23,806 nt of DNA from DATBGO01 sp050011895 (GTDB lineage Bacteria; Actinomycetota; Actinomycetes; Streptosporangiales; Streptosporangiaceae), in contig JBEKIF010000062.1 of NCBI GenBank assembly GCA_050011895.1, forward strand, positions 1 through 23,806, written 5' to 3'. Below the pieces are notes generated by a model. The model made no database searches. It saw only the letters and a program-made list of their open reading frames with translations, and was not told where the DNA came from. The translations under genes were made by a program, and so were the position numbers. Positions 7,367 to 14,705 of the stretch are shown one piece after another. Within the stretch, counting starts at the first letter, position 1. The number at the start of each line of letters is the position of its first letter.

Positions 7367-9925
7367 GTGGCCATGCGGAAGGCTGTCACCCTGCTCGGCG
7401 GGCAGAGTGACCTTGGCGAGTCGCTTGGCTACTCGGTCAAGCGGCGGCTGCTCGGGCCGCCGATGGTGAACGAGCAGCTGGCCGAGGAGCGGCTATCCAA
7501 GCCGATCGCGCTCGGCGTGCTCGCTCCGGACGGGATCTCCTCCTCGGCGTACGGCACCGAGGAAATCCTGATCGAGCTGCTGAAGGGCGGCCTCGGGGTC
7601 GCCGCGTTCACGCTCATCCTGCCGCTGACCGGCGTGGTGCTGTTCGTCATGGCACTGGTGGTGCTGTCCTACCGCGAGGTCGTCACCGTCTACACCCGGG
7701 CCGGCGGCTCCTATGTGGTGGCGCGGGAGAACTTCGGGCCACGGATCGCGCAGGTGGCCGCGGTGGCGCTGCTCATCGACTACGTGGTGACGGTCGCGGT
7801 CCAGGTCGCTGCCGGGACGGCCGCGGTGGCCTCGGCGGTCCCGGCACTGAACCACCCGCAGGTGCTGAAGTACATGTCCATCAGCATCGTGATCCTGATG
7901 TGCTACGGCAACCTGCGGGGCATCCGAGAGGCGGGCCGGGCGTTCGCGGTTCCCACCTACCTGTTCTCCGGAGTGGTGATCCTGATGATCGCCGTGGGCC
8001 TGCTCAGGGAGGCCTTCGGCACGCTGCCGCTCTACCACCCGCACGCCGGCATCGTCACAGGCCATCCCAGCGACAGTGGCCTGATCGCCTTCGGGATGGT
8101 CTTCGTGCTGCTGCGGGCGTTCGCCAACGGCGGCTCATCGCTGACCGGCATCGAGGCGGTCTCGAACGCGGTCAGCGCCTTCCGGCCGCCCGAGGGCATC
8201 AACGCCCGCAAGGTGCTGGTGGCCGAGGGCCTGATCCTCGGGACCCTGGTGGCCGGGATCTCCTGGCTGGCCCATGCCACCCACGCGACGCCTTACACGC
8301 TGGGCGTGCCAACGGTCATCTCCCAGGAAGCCAAGCTGGTCTTCGGGCACTCAATAATCGGCCGGGCCATGTACATCTTCGTGCAGGCCGCGACCGCGCT
8401 GATCCTCTATACCGGCGGCAACACGAGCTTCAACGGGTTCCCGTTCCTGGCCAGCTTCGTGGCCGAGGACGCGTTCCTGCCCCGCTGGCTCACCAAGCGC
8501 GGCCACCGGCTGGTGTTCTCCAACGGGATCATCGTGCTGGCCGTGCTGTCCTCGCTGCTGCTGTTCGTGGCCGGCTCGAACGTGAACAACCTGGTGCCGT
8601 ACTACGCGATCGGCGTCTTCACCGCGTTCACCATGGCCGGGTTCGGGATGGCCAAGTACCACCACCGGATGAGGGAGCCTGGCTGGCGGCGGAAATTGGT
8701 GGTCAACTTCTCCGCCGGGGTGGTCACCGCCATCGTCGTGGTCATTTTCGTGATCACGAAGTGGTCCGAGGGCGCGCGCATCGTGGTGGTCCTCTTCATC
8801 GTGATGGTGCCGATCCTGATCCGGCTCAACCGGGAGTACCGGATGGAGGCACAGGTGCTGGAGGGCATCGGCACCAGGCGCAAGCTGCCTGCTCCCCCGA
8901 CCTACCCGCGGCGCACGGTCTTCTTGTTCGTGGACAGCTTCGACCTGGCGACGCTCGCCGCGCTGCGGTACGCGCGCAGCCTGCGGCCGACGACGCTACG
9001 TGCCGTGCATTTCGTCATCGACAGCTCGGAGGCCGGGAAGCTGCGGCAGGAATGGCTGCGCGCCAACACGGGCGTGGTGCTCGACTTCATCGACTGCCCG
9101 GACCGGCGGATAACCAGGGCGGCCGCGGAACTGGTCAACGCCGAAGCCGAGCTTCCCGGGGTGGGCGTGACCGCGATCCTGCCCCGCCGGGGCTACTCTG
9201 CGCTGCTTGGCCGCCTGCTGCACGACCGGACCGCGGACAAGATCGCCGGGGTGGTCAGCCGGATCCCGCACGCAGCGGCCACCATCGTGCCCTTCGATGT
9301 CCGCAGCAGGCTGGAGGCCATGCACGGCAGGCCATCCGGGCCCGGCGATCATCCGCTGACGGCTGTGCCGGGCGAGCAGCCAGGGAAGCCGGGAGCGGCG
9401 GGCGGCCCGGCGGTTCCGGAGCCGGCCGGACCGGCCACGGTCACCGACCCGGCCGGCCAGGCCGCCGCGGGCCAGGCCGGCGACACCACCGCCGAGCCGG
9501 CCGGCGACACCACCGCGGAGCTAGCGCGGGCCGGCGAGACAGTGCGGCCAGAGACGGGCGGCTATGAGCGGCCAGCCCCGTCAGCCGAAGTCCGCCCGCT
9601 AGGCTCGCTCAGCGAGCCCGGCCGGGCCACTGTCGAAGGCCGCGTGATTGCTGTCGAAATCAGGCCTGTCGAGCAAAATACCGTGCTCGCCGCTGAACTC
9701 GCCGACTCGACCGGGCAGCTCACAGCGCTGTTCTACGGGCGTTCGCACATCCCTGGCCTGGAGTGCGGATCGCGGGTCAGGCTCCGCGGGCAGGTCGGGA
9801 TTCGCGAGGGCGGCGTGGTGATGATCAACCCCGCGTATGAGCTGCTGGCCCAGGGCCAGCCAGAACCTCCGCCCGGCGAAGGCCCGTCCGGCGGGAAGGA
9901 TCAGCGGCGCGGAAAGCGGCCATGA
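7367..9925 (+). CDS. KimA-like APC-superfamily permease with C-terminal OB-fold domain
   Basis: The protein has 852 residues. Residues about 40-490 form a 12-segment permease resembling Bacillus KimA (YdaO), a high-affinity K+/H+ symporter: APDGISSSAYGTEE (53-66), LLIDYVVTVAV (135-145), LTGIEAVSNAV (259-269) and FSNGIIVLAVL (384-394). Acidic residues D55 and D138 and T142 fall where I recall KimA's K+-site residues. Residues about 510-650 are the USP-like cytosolic domain. A Pro/Ala/Gly linker (about 655-745) contains a duplicated AGDTTAE. Residues about 748-828 form an OB-fold (VEGRVIAVEIRPV, LTALFYGRSHIPG, INPAYELL) that, to my knowledge, is usually a separate small protein near Trk genes in actinobacteria. 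GTG 7367 is chosen because GGGAGGT lies 9 nt upstream. Amino-acid transport is the main alternative to K+. Confidence 0.85.
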   Translation: MAMRKAVTLLGGQSDLGESLGYSVKRRLLGPPMVNEQLAEERLSKPIALGVLAPDGISSSAYGTEEILIELLKGGLGVAAFTLILPLTGVVLFVMALVVLSYREVVTVYTRAGGSYVVARENFGPRIAQVAAVALLIDYVVTVAVQVAAGTAAVASAVPALNHPQVLKYMSISIVILMCYGNLRGIREAGRAFAVPTYLFSGVVILMIAVGLLREAFGTLPLYHPHAGIVTGHPSDSGLIAFGMVFVLLRAFANGGSSLTGIEAVSNAVSAFRPPEGINARKVLVAEGLILGTLVAGISWLAHATHATPYTLGVPTVISQEAKLVFGHSIIGRAMYIFVQAATALILYTGGNTSFNGFPFLASFVAEDAFLPRWLTKRGHRLVFSNGIIVLAVLSSLLLFVAGSNVNNLVPYYAIGVFTAFTMAGFGMAKYHHRMREPGWRRKLVVNFSAGVVTAIVVVIFVITKWSEGARIVVVLFIVMVPILIRLNREYRMEAQVLEGIGTRRKLPAPPTYPRRTVFLFVDSFDLATLAALRYARSLRPTTLRAVHFVIDSSEAGKLRQEWLRANTGVVLDFIDCPDRRITRAAAELVNAEAELPGVGVTAILPRRGYSALLGRLLHDRTADKIAGVVSRIPHAAATIVPFDVRSRLEAMHGRPSGPGDHPLTAVPGEQPGKPGAAGGPAVPEPAGPATVTDPAGQAAAGQAGDTTAEPAGDTTAELARAGETVRPETGGYERPAPSAEVRPLGSLSEPGRATVEGRVIAVEIRPVEQNTVLAAELADSTGQLTALFYGRSHIPGLECGSRVRLRGQVGIREGGVVMINPAYELLAQGQPEPPPGEGPSGGKDQRRGKRP

Positions 9926-10001
9926 TGCGGCGGGGTTACGAGTAGGACAACTTGGGCTGAACACCGCAAAATGAGCTCTAGAGCCTTTCTCTACCAGTGC
10001 G

Positions 10002-10030
10002 TAATATCGAGTTACGCCACTTCGGGGAGA
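10002..10030 (+). promoter_or_regulatory. Possible -10 element and ribosome-binding site deciding the diiron gene start
   Basis: TAATAT at 10002-10007 resembles a -10 hexamer and would place transcription start near 10014. GGGGAGA at 10024-10030 then sits 5 nt before the GTG at 10036. If this is right, the upstream in-frame GTG at 9997 lies before the transcript and cannot be the start. No good -35 is visible. Confidence 0.35.
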
Positions 10031-10035
10031 CTGCC

Positions 10036-11142
10036 GTGGGCACTTACGATCACTACACCACTCCCGTAGAACCCGGCACCTGGGACGTGCCTGCCGCTGG
10101 CGCCACCCGGTTCAGCTGGGAATATGACAACGGCCGCAGCCGATTGCTCGACCTCTACCAGCGGGGCAAGGACAAGCAGTGGGACGCGGCGAAGCGGATC
10201 GACTGGGAGATCCCGGTGGATCCGACCAACGTGATGGAAACGCCCGATGACCTCTGCCCGATCTATGGATCCCGCCAGTGGGACCTGCTGTCCGAGGCCG
10301 AGCGCAAGGAACTGGGCCATCACCTGTCGGCGTGGCTGTTCAGCCAGTTCCTACACGGCGAGCAGGGCGCGCTTACGGTCGCGGCGCGAATAGTGGAATC
10401 CGTGCCCGACATGGACTCGAAGTTCTACGCCGCGACCCAGGCGATGGACGAGGCCCGGCACGTCGAGCTGTACGCCAGGTTCATGCGGGAGAAGATCGGC
10501 CTGTACTACCCGGTCAATTCTGACCTCGGGAAGCTGCTCGCGGACTCGCTCAGCGACTCCCGCTGGGACCTGCCCTACCTGGGCATGCAGGTGCTGATCG
10601 AGGGACTGGCGCTGGCCGCGTTCGGCGTGCACCGGGACATCGCCAACAACGCGCTGGTCAAGCAGTTGCTCGCGTACGTGATGCAGGACGAGGCGCGGCA
10701 TGTGGCGTTCGGCCGCCTGGCCCTGCGCGACTACTACGCCGAGCTCACCGAGGCCGAGCGGGCGGACCGCGAGGACTTCGTCGTCGAAGGCTGCTACCTG
10801 ATGCGCAACAGGTTCAACGCGCAGGAGGTCTGGGACCGGATGGGCTTTGACGTCGACGAGTGCCTGGAGTTCACCGAGCACTCGCCGATCCAGCAGGCAT
10901 TCAGGACATTGCTGTTCTCCAGGATCGTGCCGTGCGTGAAGGACATCGGGCTGTGGGGGCCGAAGGTGCAGCACGCCTACGCCGACCTCGGCGTGCTCGA
11001 CGCCGCCAAGACCGACCTTGAGGCGCTGATGCGCGACGATGAGGATATCGCCGAGAAGGTCGACGCCGAGAAGTACGCGGCCGAGCTCGCCGCACGGACA
11101 GCCGAGGTCGATGCCGCGATGGCCGAGGGCGCCGGGCTCTAG
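10036..11142 (+). CDS. Ferritin-like diiron protein (possible oxygenase/oxidase)
   Basis: The 368-residue protein is mostly helical and carries a complete diiron carboxylate set: Glu109 (GEQGAL), E139-x-x-H142 (DEARHVEL), Glu189 (IEGLAL) and E219-x-x-H222 (DEARHVAF). This E, ExxH, E, ExxH pattern is that of the R2/ferritin-like oxidases and N-oxygenases such as AurF. The duplicated DEARHV box is typical of actinobacterial members usually named only ferritin-like domain proteins. The substrate is unknown, and no ferredoxin, reductase or biosynthetic partner lies next to it. The start is set at GTG 10036 by the GGGGAGA site; GTG 9997 would add 13 residues. The first 70 residues are rich in Asp, Trp and Tyr and precede the diiron helices. 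An enzymatic rather than iron-storage role is inferred from the motif spacing. Confidence 0.8.
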   Translation: MGTYDHYTTPVEPGTWDVPAAGATRFSWEYDNGRSRLLDLYQRGKDKQWDAAKRIDWEIPVDPTNVMETPDDLCPIYGSRQWDLLSEAERKELGHHLSAWLFSQFLHGEQGALTVAARIVESVPDMDSKFYAATQAMDEARHVELYARFMREKIGLYYPVNSDLGKLLADSLSDSRWDLPYLGMQVLIEGLALAAFGVHRDIANNALVKQLLAYVMQDEARHVAFGRLALRDYYAELTEAERADREDFVVEGCYLMRNRFNAQEVWDRMGFDVDECLEFTEHSPIQQAFRTLLFSRIVPCVKDIGLWGPKVQHAYADLGVLDAAKTDLEALMRDDEDIAEKVDAEKYAAELAARTAEVDAAMAEGAGL

Positions 11143-11314
11143 CGGGGACGCGGAGCCGTTATCGGGCGGGATCTGAGCGATGCCGTCACCCGGAAGCCGT
11201 CACGATCATGAAGCCGCGGCGGCTCTCGGCTAGACCGCCGGTCCGGGCCGTTGCCGGCGGGCCTTCCTGCCCTCCGGGGCCGGCCTTCGGGCGTTACCGG
11301 CATACGATTTGCGG

Positions 11315-12691
11315 GTGACCGGTATCGCCATGCCGACCTTTCCGCCCGGTTTCACGTGGGGCATCGCGACCTCCGCCTACCAGATCGAGGGGGCAGTGGC
11401 GGAGGACGGCCGCCGGGACTCGGTCTGGGACGTGTTCTGCCGCCAGCCCGGCGTCATCCGTGACGGCGACACAGGCGAGATCGCAGATGATCACTACCAC
11501 CGCTGGCCGGACGATGTCGAGCTGATGGCGCGGCTCGGCGTCACCAGCTACCGGTTCTCCATCGCGTGGCCCCGGGTCCAGCCGGATGGCAGGGGCCCGG
11601 CGAATGCTGCCGGGCTTGACTTCTACGATCAGCTGACCGACGCCCTGCTGGCCCGCGGCATCACGCCGGTGCCGACGCTGTTCCACTGGGACCTGCCGCA
11701 GCTGCTCGAAGACGACGGCGGCTGGCTGGCGAGGGACACCGCATACCGGTTCGCCGAGTACGCCAGCCTCGCCGCAGGCCGGCTGGCCGACCGGATCCCG
11801 ATGTGGATAACGCTTAACGAGCCGTCCGTGGTAACTCTCCATGGCTATGCGGACGGCAGCCACGCGCCGGGGCGCACCCTGCTGCTCGGCGCCCTGCCTG
11901 CCGCGCACCACCAGCTGCTCGGCCATGGCCTGGCGGCAGCGACGCTGCGAGCGGCCGGCGTCCGGCAGGTGGCGACCACGAACAACTACTCTCCCGGCTG
12001 GCCCGCATCCGGCAGCGCGGCCGACGTCGCGGCCGCGCAGGCGTTCGACGTCCTGCAGAACCGGCTGTTCACCGACCCGCTGCTGCTCGGCGCCTACCCG
12101 GACCTGTCCGCGTTCGGCCTGGGCCGCGACGGCCCGGCCGGCGTCCGGGACGGCGACCTGGCGATCATCTCCGCCGATCTGGACGCGCTCGGCGTCAACT
12201 ACTACAGCCCGTCCAGGCTCGCCGCGCTGACCGGCGGGCCGATGCCGTTCCGCAAGGCGCAGATCCCCGGCTATCCGGTGACCGCGTACGGCTGGCCGGT
12301 GGTCCCGTCCGGCCTGACCGAGCTGCTGACCGGGCTGCGGGACCGTTATGGCAGGGCCTTGCCGCCCGTCTACATCACCGAGAACGGCTGCTCGGCCCAT
12401 GACGAGGTGGCAGCCGACGGCACCGTCGACGACCAGCCCCGGATCAGCTACCTCGACGGCCATGTCAGGGCGTTGCGCGACGCGATGACCGCGGGTGTCG
12501 ACGTACGCGGGTACTTCGTCTGGTCGCTGCTGGACAACTTCGAGTGGGCGCAGGGATATCACCAGCGCTTCGGGCTCGTGCATGTCGACTTCGCGACCCA
12601 GCGGCGCACACCGAAGGCGTCATTTGGCTGGTACCGGGACCTGATCGCGGCGCGGCGCGGTGCGGCGCGCGGCGCTGATCCTGGCGGATAA
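11315..12691 (+). CDS. Glycoside hydrolase family 1 beta-glucosidase
   Basis: The 458-residue cytosolic enzyme is a full-length GH1 TIM barrel that hydrolyses beta-glucosides or related beta-glycosides with retention. The N-terminal signature FTWGIATSAYQIEGA is present. The acid/base glutamate is in TLNEPSV and the nucleophile glutamate in YITENGCS. DDHYHRW, FSIAWPR, FHWDLPQ, NYYSPS and the aglycone-site WSLLDNFEWAQGY all match the family. No signal peptide is seen. The start is uncertain. A TACGAT element at 11303-11308 ends 6 nt before the GTG at 11315, which fits a leaderless transcript starting at that codon. TTG 11309 and ATG 11330 are alternatives. No sugar transporter or LacI regulator is adjacent, so the physiological substrate is unclear. 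Confidence 0.92.
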   Translation: MTGIAMPTFPPGFTWGIATSAYQIEGAVAEDGRRDSVWDVFCRQPGVIRDGDTGEIADDHYHRWPDDVELMARLGVTSYRFSIAWPRVQPDGRGPANAAGLDFYDQLTDALLARGITPVPTLFHWDLPQLLEDDGGWLARDTAYRFAEYASLAAGRLADRIPMWITLNEPSVVTLHGYADGSHAPGRTLLLGALPAAHHQLLGHGLAAATLRAAGVRQVATTNNYSPGWPASGSAADVAAAQAFDVLQNRLFTDPLLLGAYPDLSAFGLGRDGPAGVRDGDLAIISADLDALGVNYYSPSRLAALTGGPMPFRKAQIPGYPVTAYGWPVVPSGLTELLTGLRDRYGRALPPVYITENGCSAHDEVAADGTVDDQPRISYLDGHVRALRDAMTAGVDVRGYFVWSLLDNFEWAQGYHQRFGLVHVDFATQRRTPKASFGWYRDLIAARRGAARGADPGG

Positions 12692-12860
12692 AGCCTGCCT
12701 GCGTGCCTCAAGACCCAGTTATATCGCCAGCACGGCGATGGAGCTGCGCGACCTGACAGACGACTACGCCGAGCGGGCCACGCGGGCCAGACCGGAATGC
12801 CGGGCGGCACCCGGCGGGCCGGTGCGGGCCGCGGTTCTGCAACAGCGCTATCGTCTGGCT

Positions 12861-13679
12861 ATGCCAGGAACCGGACCTGTTGAGCAGCCAGATCGTGCGA
12901 TCCGCGAAGCGCTAGCCCGCTCGGCGGCGGGCGGTGCCTGCGGGTTCTTCTTCGACTTTGATGGCACCCTCTCGCCGATCGGGCCAGATCCCGAGGCCGT
13001 TCAGCCGGTGCCCGGAGTCATTGACCAGCTCGGGAAGCTCGCCATGCTGGCCGGCAAGGTCGGCATCATCTCCGCCCGTCCGGTGAGCTTCCTGGCCAGC
13101 CGATTCGGGGATGCCCGCGGACTGTCGCTGTACGGCCTCTACGGGCTCGAGGCCATCCGCGATGGCGTCACGTCAACCGATCCGGAGGCGGAACGCTGGA
13201 TGGCCACGATCCAGCAGGTCCGTGAATTGGCCACGAACGAACTGCCGCCTGATGTGTATATCGAAGACAAGCGGCTGGCAGTGGCATTTCACTACCGCCA
13301 GCATCCGGAGCGGCAGGCTGAAGCCGAAGCATGGGCGAACGCCAAGGCACGCGAGTACGGTCTCGCGGAGCAACCGGGCCGGATGGTCATCGAGCTAAAG
13401 CCGCCGATATCGACCGATAAGGGCACCGTACTGCGTGCCGAGATCGGATCCCTGCGGTCTATCTGGTATTTCGGCGACGACGTCGCTGACGCCGAGGGTT
13501 TCGAGGCTCTCCGCAGCCAGCAGGAGCGGGACCCTGGCTTCTTCGGGGTATGCGTGGCGGTGGCGAACAATGAGGTCGGTCACGCGCTTACCGACCGTGC
13601 CGACTTCTCGCTGGCCTCGCCGGCGGCCATGCCAGCCTTCCTGGCCGCTGCGATCGAGCAGTTCTCCGCGGCCGGCTAG
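12861..13679 (+). CDS. otsB: Trehalose-6-phosphate phosphatase
   Basis: The 272-residue HAD-family enzyme dephosphorylates trehalose 6-phosphate to trehalose in the cytosol. HAD motif I is FFFDFDGTLS with nucleophile Asp32 and Asp34, motif II is IISARP near residue 70, and Lys187 in STDKG fits motif III. Motif IV is FGDDVADAEGF with Asp206, Asp207 and Asp210. The cap-domain signatures EDKRLAVAFHYR and VIELKPP are characteristic of OtsB. The ATG at 12861 is preceded by TATCGT at 12849-12854, ending 6 nt upstream, so the mRNA may be leaderless. The frame stays open upstream (ATG 12738), but that part does not resemble the family. No otsA lies within the window. It follows the beta-glucosidase in the same direction after 169 nt. 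Confidence 0.88.
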   Translation: MPGTGPVEQPDRAIREALARSAAGGACGFFFDFDGTLSPIGPDPEAVQPVPGVIDQLGKLAMLAGKVGIISARPVSFLASRFGDARGLSLYGLYGLEAIRDGVTSTDPEAERWMATIQQVRELATNELPPDVYIEDKRLAVAFHYRQHPERQAEAEAWANAKAREYGLAEQPGRMVIELKPPISTDKGTVLRAEIGSLRSIWYFGDDVADAEGFEALRSQQERDPGFFGVCVAVANNEVGHALTDRADFSLASPAAMPAFLAAAIEQFSAAG

Positions 13680-13731
13680 CCCGGGTAGTGTTGCGAAATC
13701 CAGCAGTGCACGGACCCGGGAGGTGAGACCC

Positions 13732-13791
13732 ATGAGAGCCAGCTCACGCAGGGTGCTCTCACGTCACGGCCGTGCGGTCTCCCTCGCATAG
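13732..13791 (+). CDS. 19-residue leader peptide upstream of methyltransferase
   Basis: MRASSRRVLSRHGRAVSLA is encoded by an ATG frame preceded by GGGAGGTGAG at an ideal distance, a stronger site than most full genes in this window have. It ends in TAG at 13789-13791. Five of 19 residues are Arg, including the rare high-GC codons AGA and AGG, and the codons include TCA twice, which would slow ribosomes. The coding region overlaps pairing segments 1 and 2 of the attenuator-like structure, and the methyltransferase begins just downstream. A ribosome-stalling role is inferred from this architecture; there is no homology evidence. Confidence 0.65.
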   Translation: MRASSRRVLSRHGRAVSLA

Positions 13792-13834
13792 GTGACCAAG
13801 AGAGCGCTCATCGGCATCCAGAAAGGCGCTCTCA
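13733..13834 (+). promoter_or_regulatory. Attenuator-like RNA with four mutually exclusive pairing segments
   Basis: Segment 1 TGAGAGC (13733-13739) is complementary to segment 2 GCTCTCA (13755-13761). Segment 2, extended to 13751-13760, pairs with segment 3 at 13800-13809 (10 pairs including two G-U). Segment 3 GAGAGCGC (13800-13807) pairs perfectly with segment 4 GCGCTCTC (13826-13833). Segments 1 and 2 are inside the leader ORF. The 3:4 hairpin covers the AAAGG ribosome-binding site and abuts the ATG at 13834, so it should block translation. A ribosome paused early in the leader would free segment 2 to pair with 3 and open the start. No U-run follows, so control is more likely translational than by termination. 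Pairings were found by eye. Confidence 0.6.
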
Positions 13835-14691
13835 TGCCGGCTTCGCCGTCAGTCCCTCCGCAGTCCGTCATCGTCAGCAGGCTCCGGGCCGCCGGGTGTG
13901 TCTTCGCCGAGGACGAGGCGCAGGTGCTCATCGTCGCGGCCCGGACGGCTGCCGATCTCACCGCCATGGTGGAGCGGCGGGCAGCCGGCCAGCCCCTCGA
14001 ACATGTCATCGGCTGGGCGGAGTTCTGCGGCCTGCGGATCGCCGTGGATCCCGGGGTATTCATCCCCCGCCGCCGCACCGAATTCCTCGTCCGCCAGGCT
14101 GTCGTCCTCGCCCGCCAGGGCGCCACGGCCGACGGCGAGGCGCGCACCGGGCCGTCGACCGTCGTCGTTGACCTGTGCTGCGGCTCCGGCGCGCTGGGCG
14201 CCGCGCTGGTCGCGGTCCTGGACGAGGTCGAGCTGCACGCTGCCGACATTGATCCCGCCGCGGTGCGGTGCGCCCGGCGGAACCTCGCCGCCGCCGGTCA
14301 GGTGTACGAAGGTGACCTGTACGATCCGCTGCCCGCCGCGCTGCGGGGCCGCGTCGGCATCCTGGTCGCCAATGTTCCCTACGTACCCACCGAAGAGATC
14401 AGGCTGCTGCCCGCGGAAGCTCGCGTCCACGAGGCTCGGGTGGCACTCGATGGCGGCGCGGACGGGCTTGACCCGCTGCGGCGGGTGGCCGCCGCAGCGG
14501 CATCGTGGCTGGCGCCGGGCGGCCACCTACTGGTCGAGGCCAGTGCGCGCCAGGCCCCCGAGGCGGTCGAAACCGTCGCCCGCGGCGGCCTGATCCCGCG
14601 GCTGGCGAGTTCGGAGGAGCTGAATGCCACCGTCGTGATCGGAACGAGGCCCGCCGCGCCTTTCGTGCCGCGCGGCGGGCGGGTGGCATAG
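13834..14691 (+). CDS. PrmC-related SAM-dependent methyltransferase (putative protein N5-glutamine methyltransferase)
   Basis: The 285-residue protein has an N-terminal helical domain and a class I SAM domain resembling PrmC/HemK, which methylates the GGQ glutamine of release factors. LEHVIGWAEFCGLRIAVDPG and VFIPRRRTEFLV match the PrmC linker. VVDLCCGSGALGAAL is the SAM-binding motif I. The catalytic NPPY loop reads NVPY (in VANVPYVPTEEI), a variant of the PrmC-related actinobacterial branch, so the substrate may not be a release factor. I prefer ATG 13834, with AAAGG at 13822-13826. An alternative GTG at 13792 directly follows the leader stop and would allow re-initiation, but it adds residues that do not resemble the family. 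The gene converges with the FAD oxidoreductase 14 nt downstream. Confidence 0.8.
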   Translation: MPASPSVPPQSVIVSRLRAAGCVFAEDEAQVLIVAARTAADLTAMVERRAAGQPLEHVIGWAEFCGLRIAVDPGVFIPRRRTEFLVRQAVVLARQGATADGEARTGPSTVVVDLCCGSGALGAALVAVLDEVELHAADIDPAAVRCARRNLAAAGQVYEGDLYDPLPAALRGRVGILVANVPYVPTEEIRLLPAEARVHEARVALDGGADGLDPLRRVAAAAASWLAPGGHLLVEASARQAPEAVETVARGGLIPRLASSEELNATVVIGTRPAAPFVPRGGRVA

Positions 14692-14705
14692 GCGCATCAG
14701 CATTG

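Noticed and set aside
7900..9567. 555-codon frame inside the KimA-like gene
   Set aside because: Out-of-frame shadow with Arg/Pro/Gly-rich product.
11253..11284. GC-rich inverted repeat between the diiron and GH1 genes as a terminator
   Set aside because: Stem arms GCCGGC/GCCGGC and GGGC/GCCC exist but pairing is interrupted and no U-run follows, so it cannot be told from general GC-rich complementarity.
11294..12583. 429-codon frame antisense to the beta-glucosidase
   Set aside because: Opposite strand carries all GH1 catalytic motifs; the antisense product has none.
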